From Clostridium mobile (GTDB lineage: Bacteria; Bacillota; Clostridia; Clostridiales; Clostridiaceae), in NCBI RefSeq assembly GCF_018918285.1, contig NZ_JAHLQF010000002.1:248001-312000 (forward strand): a stretch of DNA of 64,000 bases. The letters run 5' to 3'. Made by a program: the position numbers and the translations under genes. Below are positions 58,263 to 64,000 of this stretch, piece after piece. Numbering within the stretch: position 1 is the stretch's first letter; each line of letters starts with the position of its first letter. The notes below the pieces were generated by a model, which saw only the letters and a list, made by a program, of their open reading frames with translations, was not told the origin of the DNA and made no database searches.

Positions 58263-61163
58263 ATGAATAATATAGTTGAAAGCATGCTTCCTAATAAAAC
58301 AATTGATTATGGAGAAGCAAGCATAGATCATAAAAACATAGAGAATGATGTGTATCTAGTAAATAATAAGTTAATAGTTAACTCAGAAAGTGATAACTTA
58401 TTAAATGAGTTAAAAAAATGTTTGACTGAATGTGAAAAATTTTATTTTAGTGTAGCATTTATTAATTTCAGTGGATTACAACTTTTACTAGATAAGTTCA
58501 AGGAATTAGAGTTAAAAGGTGTAAAAGGAAAAATAATAACCTCAACTTATTTAAATTTTACTGAACCTAAGGCCTTAGAAAAAATTAAGACTTTTAGCAA
58601 TATAGATTTAAAAGTATTTGTTGCAGATAAAGATAATGGTTTTCATACAAAAGCATATATTTTTCAAAATAAAGATGAATATAAAATTATTATAGGTTCT
58701 TCAAATATAACTCAAAGGGCCCTAAAAAGTAATGTGGAATGGAACGTAAATGTAATTTCAAAAAAGGAAAATATTTTTATTGAAGATGTATTAAAAGAGT
58801 ATAATAAACTATGGGATTGTACAGAAATTGTAGATGAAAATTTTATTGATACCTACAAAAGATTTATAAAAGAAATAAAAAAGATAGATTCGTCTAAAAG
58901 AATTGAGCTTAAGAATTATGAAATTATAAAACCAAATAAAATGCAAATTAGAGCAGTAGAGAATTTAAATAGATTAAGAAACCATGGAGAAAACAAAGCT
59001 TTAGTTATAGCCGCCACGGGAACAGGAAAGACATATATGTCAGCTTTTGATGTTATAAACTTTAAAGCTAAAAAAATGTTATTTATAGTGCATAGAGAAG
59101 AAATCCTAAAAGGTGCAGAAAAAACTTTTCAAAAACTAGTTAAAAATAAACTAAAAACCACGGGGCTTTTAACAGGGAATAAAAAAGAAATTAATGCAGA
59201 GTATTTATTTTCAACCATACAATCCATGAATAATAATTTACATGAATTTAGAAGAGATGAATTTGAATATATTATAATTGACGAAGCTCATCATGCAACA
59301 AGCCCAACTTATAAAAAAGTCATGGATTATTTTCAACCTAAATTTTTATTAGGAATGACGGCAACTCCAGAAAGAAGCGATACAGGAAATGTATTTGATA
59401 TATTCAATAATAATGTTGCTTTGGAGATTAGACTTAGAGAGGCCCTAGAATTAGATTTAGTTACTCCATTTCATTATTTTGGTATAACCGATATAGACGG
59501 AATAGATTTAAGTGATGTCAATTTAAATGATATAGATGAAGTTGTAAAAAGATTAAACGTTAATGAAAGAGTTGACTTTATAATTGAAAAAATGAATTTC
59601 TATGGATATGATGGGGACAAGCTCAAATGTGTTGGCTTTTGTGCAAGTATAGATCATGCAGAATATATGGAAACAGAATTTAATAAAAGAGGAATTAAAA
59701 GCATATGCTTAACAGGAAATGATTCTCCTAATAAAAGAGAGGAGTATATAAAAAAAATAGAATGTGATGAAGATGATCTTCAAGTGATTTTTACTGTAGA
59801 TATTTTTAATGAAGGTGTAGATATACCATCTATTAATTTAGTGCTGATGCTCAGACCTACTAATTCACCTATAGTATTTATACAACAGCTGGGTAGAGGA
59901 TTGAGAAAGTGTGAAGATAAAAGCTTTCTAACGGTATTGGATTTTATAGGAAATTATAATAAAGCCTTTTTAATTACCATAGCTTTAAATGGTGCTAGAT
60001 ATTATGATAAAGATAGCTTAAAAGTAGCTGTGGCAACTGAATTCGCTAATTTACCTGGATGTACAAATATTCAAATGGATAGAATTTCACAAGAAAGAAT
60101 ACTTCAACAACTAGATAAAGAGAACTTTAATTCTATGATATATTTAAAAGAGGAATATAATGAATTTAAAAGGATGAAGAATGGAAAAGTGCCATATTTG
60201 CTGATGGACTATGTAAAATATGATGGTGCTCCAGATCCAATTAAGTTTATAAGCAAAGAAAAAACATATTTAAGCTTTGTAGCTAAAGTGGAAGCTGATG
60301 AAGAACTTAAAAGTTTACTATCAAATGAGGACTTCTTCAAAATTAGCAAAGAACTATCAAGTAAGCTACCTTTGAAAAGAGTTTATGAATTTGCCATTAT
60401 TAAATATTTATTAAAACATAATGAAATAACTTTAGCACAAGCTAAAAATGAAATACTAAAATATATAGAATATGTGGATGATGAAAGTGTTGAACATTCT
60501 TTTAAATATTTAAACCAGAATTATTATGATTCAGGGCAAGTTAAAAACAATATAAAATGTTTTGAATATATTGATGAATCTCTAAAAGTTACAAGTGTAT
60601 TTTTAAATATAATTAAAGATAAAAAAATTGGTATATATTTAGAAGATATTATAAACTATGGGTTAATTAGATATGAAAGAGAGTTTAAAAATAAATATTA
60701 TGGAGTGCCTTTTTTAAAGCTTTATGAACAGTATCAAATGGTAGATGCTGCACTATTATCTAATTATACTAAAATACATAGCTCTTTTAGGGGAAGTGGG
60801 CTTATGGCCAATGGAAAAGAGTATTTTTTATTTATAGATCTGCATAAAGAAGAAAATATAAAAGAGAGTATAAATTATAAAGACAAATTTATAAGTAGGA
60901 ATATTTTTCAATGGCAAACTCCTAATAGCACATCACAAGCCTCAGAAAGAGGAAAAAATATAATATTTAATATAGAAAGAAATATTAACTTACATATCTT
61001 TGTAAGAAAGTATAAGCAAATAGATGGAAATGTTGAACCGTATATTTATATAGGCAAAGGAAATAGTAGTAAATATTATGGAGAAAGGCCTATAACAGTT
61101 CATTTAAAATTAGAGAATGAAGTGCCCAATAGTTTATATTTAGAGTTTAATAAAAAGGTATAG
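58263..61163 (+). CDS. PLD-domain superfamily II helicase with DUF3427
   Basis: A 966-residue protein. Residues ~40-210 form a phospholipase-D-like nuclease domain ('GFHTKAYIFQNKDEYKIIIGSSNIT', HxK motif). Residues ~225-600 form an SF2 helicase with 'AATGTGKTYMSA' (Walker A), 'IIDEAHHAT' (DEAH), 'LLGMTATPER' and 'IQQLGRGLRK'. The C-terminal ~200 residues match DUF3427 ('YYGVPFLKLYEQYQMVDAALLSNYTKIHSSFRGSG'). Helicases of this build are common in defence islands, often near a MutT-like gene, as here. It probably acts on invading DNA, but this is inferred. GAGGTAA precedes the ATG. Confidence 0.9.
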   Translation: MNNIVESMLPNKTIDYGEASIDHKNIENDVYLVNNKLIVNSESDNLLNELKKCLTECEKFYFSVAFINFSGLQLLLDKFKELELKGVKGKIITSTYLNFTEPKALEKIKTFSNIDLKVFVADKDNGFHTKAYIFQNKDEYKIIIGSSNITQRALKSNVEWNVNVISKKENIFIEDVLKEYNKLWDCTEIVDENFIDTYKRFIKEIKKIDSSKRIELKNYEIIKPNKMQIRAVENLNRLRNHGENKALVIAATGTGKTYMSAFDVINFKAKKMLFIVHREEILKGAEKTFQKLVKNKLKTTGLLTGNKKEINAEYLFSTIQSMNNNLHEFRRDEFEYIIIDEAHHATSPTYKKVMDYFQPKFLLGMTATPERSDTGNVFDIFNNNVALEIRLREALELDLVTPFHYFGITDIDGIDLSDVNLNDIDEVVKRLNVNERVDFIIEKMNFYGYDGDKLKCVGFCASIDHAEYMETEFNKRGIKSICLTGNDSPNKREEYIKKIECDEDDLQVIFTVDIFNEGVDIPSINLVLMLRPTNSPIVFIQQLGRGLRKCEDKSFLTVLDFIGNYNKAFLITIALNGARYYDKDSLKVAVATEFANLPGCTNIQMDRISQERILQQLDKENFNSMIYLKEEYNEFKRMKNGKVPYLLMDYVKYDGAPDPIKFISKEKTYLSFVAKVEADEELKSLLSNEDFFKISKELSSKLPLKRVYEFAIIKYLLKHNEITLAQAKNEILKYIEYVDDESVEHSFKYLNQNYYDSGQVKNNIKCFEYIDESLKVTSVFLNIIKDKKIGIYLEDIINYGLIRYEREFKNKYYGVPFLKLYEQYQMVDAALLSNYTKIHSSFRGSGLMANGKEYFLFIDLHKEENIKESINYKDKFISRNIFQWQTPNSTSQASERGKNIIFNIERNINLHIFVRKYKQIDGNVEPYIYIGKGNSSKYYGERPITVHLKLENEVPNSLYLEFNKKV

Positions 61164-61184
61164 TTTTTAGAAGAACTATACCTT

Positions 61185-61580
61185 TTATGATTCTTTTATT
61201 AATAGCTTAACAGCAGGTACATCTGCTGGAGCCCATTTCAAAGATAGCAAGTTTTTTTTATGCATCCATATAAGCTTGTCATGTTCATTAGCTATAGGAT
61301 TACCACCTATGATTCTACATTTAAGGGTAATCAAATTAACTATAAAGTTCTCGTACTCATGAGTATTATCATTAAATTCATCAATAAACTCAATATCGCA
61401 TTTAAGTTCTTCTTTAATTTCTCTTATTATAGCATCACTAATTGACTCACCATTCTCTATTTTTCCACCAGGAAATTCCCAAAGATTTGGCAGTGTCATT
61501 TTTGTAGAACGAAGGGCACAAAGAACTTCTTCATGTTCATTTTCAATAATAGCACCAACTACTTTTATTAATTTCTTCAT
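61185..61580 (-). CDS. MutT-like NUDIX (deoxy)nucleoside triphosphate hydrolase
   Basis: A 131-residue NUDIX protein with the full box 'GGKIENGESISDAIIREIKEEL' (~37-58), i.e. GxxxxxExxxxxxxREUxEE. It resembles MutT and dCTP/CTP pyrophosphohydrolases. It faces the PLD-helicase gene tail to tail, 21 bases apart. The ATG at 61580 after AGAGGTG is preferred over the GTG at 61589. Function may be nucleotide-pool cleaning or a defence accessory. Confidence 0.88.
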   Translation of the reverse strand: MKKLIKVVGAIIENEHEEVLCALRSTKMTLPNLWEFPGGKIENGESISDAIIREIKEELKCDIEFIDEFNDNTHEYENFIVNLITLKCRIIGGNPIANEHDKLIWMHKKNLLSLKWAPADVPAVKLLIKES

Positions 61581-61690
61581 CTTAAGCACCTCTTTATATA
61601 GTGTAACATAGATGATAAATTTATCAAGACGGAAAATTCCAGAGGATATTAGAAGCGAATAATTTGTTTTGATATAATTAAAGATAAACT

Positions 61691-61727
61691 AAAACCGACA
61701 GGTTTCAACACCTTGTCGGTTTTTTAT
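61691..61727. terminator. terminator hairpin in the 61.59-61.96 kb gap
   Basis: AAAACCGACAAGGTG-type arms (ACCGACAGG / CCTTGTCGGT) with a short loop and TTTTTT tail. Confidence 0.85.
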
Positions 61728-61763
61728 CTTTATTATCATATTTTCCTCCCAAACTACTTTAAA

Positions 61764-61791
61764 TACGTAAATTAACGTACCTTACGTTAAT
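61764..61791. promoter_or_regulatory. palindromic ACGTTAA sites upstream of the replication module
   Basis: ATTAACGTA and TACGTTAAT are perfect 9-bp arms around a three-base spacer, preceded by a third half-site TACGTAA. They could be an operator for the XRE regulator or a replication/iteron-like site. Confidence 0.6.
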
Positions 61792-61963
61792 GTGTCGATG
61801 AAAGCTTGGAAATTTGCAATAGAGACAGAAAATACTGAATAATCAATACAATTAAAGGGATTTGACTTGCAATATGGTTGAATATGGAAATAACTGATGT
61901 TATAGTAATATTAATACTAATACAAACGAATGTTCTTATAATTTAAAGGAGGTTGGCCATTTA

Positions 61964-62200
61964 ATGAAAAAATTAATTAATGACTTGCCTTGGAATACAA
62001 AGCTTAAAATTTTAAGAATTGCTAAGGGGTGGACTCAATCGGAAGCGGCAAAGCGGTGTTGTACTAATCAAAAGATGTATTGGAGTTGGGAGAATGGAAA
62101 AAATTATCCCCGGGTGAATAGTCAGGTTTTAATTAGTCAAGTTTATGAGGTTAAAAGGATGGAAATCTTTACTCAAAGTGAAATGAAATTTGATTATTAA
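61964..62200 (+). CDS. XRE-type HTH regulator
   Basis: A 78-residue HTH protein: 'NTKLKILRIAKGWTQSEAAKRCCTNQKMYWSWENGKNYPRVNSQVLISQVYEV' spans the HTH_3 fold. It lacks an extra domain. AAAGGAGG is 11 bases before the ATG. It leads a cluster of replication genes typical of prophages or plasmids, so it is probably the control regulator of that element and may bind the palindrome at 61771. Confidence 0.88.
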   Translation: MKKLINDLPWNTKLKILRIAKGWTQSEAAKRCCTNQKMYWSWENGKNYPRVNSQVLISQVYEVKRMEIFTQSEMKFDY

Positions 62201-62215
62201 AAGGGAGGGGTTTTT

Positions 62216-62959
62216 GTGAAGTATACGATACTTGGATTTAAGCAAAGTGAGCTAGTAAAGCTTGGCTTGGATACTGTAGACGCATTGATATTGAGGTATT
62301 TTGTTGACTTTAAGGATAGCGGACGTATGGTAAGAGAAAAGGTAGATAATAAAGTTTATTATTGGGTTAAATATGAAGGAATAATAGAAAGTCTGCCCAT
62401 ATTAAATCTAAAAAAAGATGCTATATATAGAAGGCTGAAAAAGATGTCGAATGTTAATATACTTGAGCATAAAACTATAATTGGGAATGGAATGTTTTCT
62501 TATTACGGTATTGGTTCTAAATTTATAGAGCTGATATCGAATTTTAAAACGAATAATTCGAAAATAAATACTGAGTACTACGTAAATGAAGCCATAACCA
62601 CTACGGCTTTAGAACCTGAGCAAAAGATTAATCTATTAAAAGACTCATCTATTAAAGATAATAATAATATATATAGTCTTGTTGTGGATTACCTTAACGA
62701 AAAGGCTAGTAAAAAATACAGGATGAGTAGTAAAAAAACACAGCAGCTCATAAGGGGAAGAGTGGGTGAAGGTTTCACTGAGGAGGATTTTTATAAAGTA
62801 ATAGACAATAAGGTGGAGGAGTGGTTGGGTACGGATATGGAAAAATACTTAAGGCCAGAAACCTTATTTGGAACTAAATTTGAGGGATACTTAAATCAAA
62901 AGAGTGAAGAGAGGGATTTTGAAGAAGTGGAGGGTGAAGGTCTTGGATTTAGTATATAG
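62216..62959 (+). CDS. phage-like replisome organiser (DnaD-type)
   Basis: A 247-residue protein with an N-terminal winged-helix ('GLDTVDALILRYFVDF...VKYEGIIESLPILNLKKDAIYRRLKKMSNVNILEHKT') and a C-terminal 'VVDYLNEKASKKYRMSSKKTQQLIRGRVGEGFTEEDFYKVIDNKVEEW' region, the conserved phage replication-protein C-terminal pattern. Such proteins bind the origin and recruit the DnaC-like loader that follows. GTG start after GGGAGGGG. It overlaps the next gene by 17 bases. Confidence 0.88.
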   Translation: MKYTILGFKQSELVKLGLDTVDALILRYFVDFKDSGRMVREKVDNKVYYWVKYEGIIESLPILNLKKDAIYRRLKKMSNVNILEHKTIIGNGMFSYYGIGSKFIELISNFKTNNSKINTEYYVNEAITTTALEPEQKINLLKDSSIKDNNNIYSLVVDYLNEKASKKYRMSSKKTQQLIRGRVGEGFTEEDFYKVIDNKVEEWLGTDMEKYLRPETLFGTKFEGYLNQKSEERDFEEVEGEGLGFSI

Positions 62960-63731
62960 GGATAAAATTGAAACTTGCGAAGTTTGCAAAGAACCTATAG
63001 GCATAGTGGTGGATTTATATTTTGGCTCTAGATTATATCCAAGGGCCTGCAAATGTAGAAGGGAAGCCTATAGGAGAGAAAGGTTTGAAGAAGAAAATAG
63101 AGAAAAGCAAATAAGGCTTAAAAGGGTTATAGCCAACAGCATGATAGATGAGAATTTTAGGACATGCACTCTTAAAAATTGGGACCATAGGGTAGGCAAT
63201 AAAAGCTTATATAAAATAGCCCTTGAATACATAGAAAAATTTCACCATATGAAAAATAAAAATCAAGGTATGTTGATTTACGGAGAACCTGGAAACGGAA
63301 AGACCTACTTTTCTTCCTGTATAGCTAATGCACTTATGGACAGATCCATTCCTGTTATAGCAGTAGGAACTATAGGATTGACGGAGAGGATAAGTCAAAG
63401 CAAGAGAACCTGGGGGGATGAAGGAGTATTTACGGTTTTAAACAGTCTAGAAAATGCAGATTTGCTTATAATTGATGATTTAGGTGCAGAGGAGGACAAT
63501 AAGTGGACAAGGGCTATGATATATCAAGTTATAGAAAAGAGAAATAGCTCAAGATTGCCAGTGATTATAACCACAAATATAAGCATCAATGAATTAAAGG
63601 AACGGTATAATGACAGAACCTATAGCAGGCTTGTGGAGATGTGCAGCTTTATTAGGAACACTGGAGGGGATATAAGAAAAATTAGAGGTAAAGGAAAGAC
63701 AGAAAAATTTTTAGGGGAGGTATTAAATTAA
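62943..63731 (+). CDS. dnaC: DnaC-like helicase loader ATPase
   Basis: A 262-residue AAA+ protein. 'CEVCKEPIG...CKCRR' forms an N-terminal zinc-binding region. 'IYGEPGNGKTYFSS' is Walker A and 'LLIIDDLGAEEDNKW' Walker B, and 'RLPVIITTNISINELKERYNDRTYSRL' gives sensor 1 and the arginine-finger region. It loads the replicative helicase at the origin. The TTG at 62943 is chosen, with GGAGG nine bases upstream; a longer frame opens at 62904. It overlaps the replisome-organiser gene. Confidence 0.88.
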   Translation: MDLVYRDKIETCEVCKEPIGIVVDLYFGSRLYPRACKCRREAYRRERFEEENREKQIRLKRVIANSMIDENFRTCTLKNWDHRVGNKSLYKIALEYIEKFHHMKNKNQGMLIYGEPGNGKTYFSSCIANALMDRSIPVIAVGTIGLTERISQSKRTWGDEGVFTVLNSLENADLLIIDDLGAEEDNKWTRAMIYQVIEKRNSSRLPVIITTNISINELKERYNDRTYSRLVEMCSFIRNTGGDIRKIRGKGKTEKFLGEVLN

Positions 63732-63733
63732 AT

Positions 63734-64000
63734 ATGAGAAACCATGTTACTTTAAATGAATTTCTTATAAAAGCCAAGCAGCATGACAAGGAAGCCTTAG
63801 GAAAAATAATAGAGTATTTCATACCTCTCATATTAAAAGAATCTTCAAGATACATAATAAAGTGTTACGACTATGAGGACTTAGTACAGCATGGATATCT
63901 CTCCGTAATAAAGGCTGTAAACATGTATAAAGGAGAGCTAGACTACTTCATTCCATATTGCATAAGAGCTATTCAACTAAACTATAAGGCTCTATTAAAA
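63734..64000 (+). CDS. sigma-factor-like protein, truncated by window end
   Basis: Eighty-nine codons from an ATG two bases after the DnaC stop to the window edge. 'CYDYEDLVQHGYLSVIKAVNMYKGELDYFIPYCIRAI' resembles sigma-70 region 2 (the EDLxQxG motif). Small sigma-like proteins follow replication genes in clostridial prophages and plasmids. The C-terminus is outside the window. Confidence 0.7.
   Translation, partial: MRNHVTLNEFLIKAKQHDKEALGKIIEYFIPLILKESSRYIIKCYDYEDLVQHGYLSVIKAVNMYKGELDYFIPYCIRAIQLNYKALLK

Noticed and set aside
61920-61945. LexA (Cheo-box) site near ACGAATGTTCTTATA
   Set aside because: Only one half-site resembles the consensus; the GAAC half is missing.

Overview
This is a low-GC Firmicutes chromosome segment, almost certainly from a Clostridium (sensu stricto) strain. 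The evidence is AT-rich codon use, strong AGGAGG-type ribosome-binding sites, an S-box/SAM riboswitch in front of metY, flavodiiron and rubredoxin-fusion enzymes typical of anaerobes, and many rho-independent terminators. No rRNA, tRNA or CRISPR array was seen. Gene families were assigned by eye from motifs; no database search was run.

Layout. 0.1-9.6 kb: housekeeping and accessory genes (Fe-S oxidoreductase, nitroreductase, HIRAN-domain protein, SAM-riboswitch-controlled metY, alpha/beta hydrolase, two-component system). 9.7-13.0 kb: an ErmD-type 23S rRNA methyltransferase with a 13-residue MRLR leader peptide and terminator. It lies between a truncated duplicate of a sigma-factor gene and the intact sigma/anti-sigma pair. 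13.1-26.5 kb: AraC regulator, CorA transporter, M14 carboxypeptidase, SstT, an acyl-CoA dehydrogenase/EtfA/rubredoxin fusion followed by a flavodiiron protein, a MarR-DUF2798 pair, and an amino-acid permease with an amidohydrolase.

26.6-35.5 kb is a sulfur-acquisition cluster: a split TsuA-like transporter flanking a TusA-like protein, a LysR regulator, an SsuCAB-like ABC transporter, a CoA-disulfide-reductase/rhodanese fusion and a full-length TsuA-like transporter. Two promoters in it carry the same GTTAT-N5-ATAAC box, both exactly 48 bases upstream of a TATAAT. 35.7-46.0 kb: NhaC antiporter and TetR regulator, a compositionally distinct HTH-membrane/lipoprotein pair, a TnpB element, a MerR regulator with a duplicated TipAS-like domain, a TPR lipoprotein and a second two-component system. 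46.5-49.1 kb: an SPFH/zinc-ribbon membrane operon, flanked by direct repeats of the preceding kinase 3' end.

49.4-61.6 kb looks like a defence island. It holds an HNH protein, a tight NurA-like/HerA-like/Hsp90-like ATPase operon, a separately transcribed large radical SAM protein, a PLD-helicase-DUF3427 protein and a NUDIX hydrolase. It runs into a phage- or plasmid-like replication module (XRE regulator, replisome organiser, DnaC-like loader, sigma-like factor) cut by the window edge. The NurA-HerA-GHKL operon, perhaps with the radical SAM gene, is the best candidate for an undescribed system.

A dispersed 145-243-bp two-hairpin repeat occurs four times. Its 3' end also forms the sequence downstream of tnpB, suggesting non-autonomous relatives of an IS200/IS605-type element that may carry TnpB guide-RNA-like right ends.
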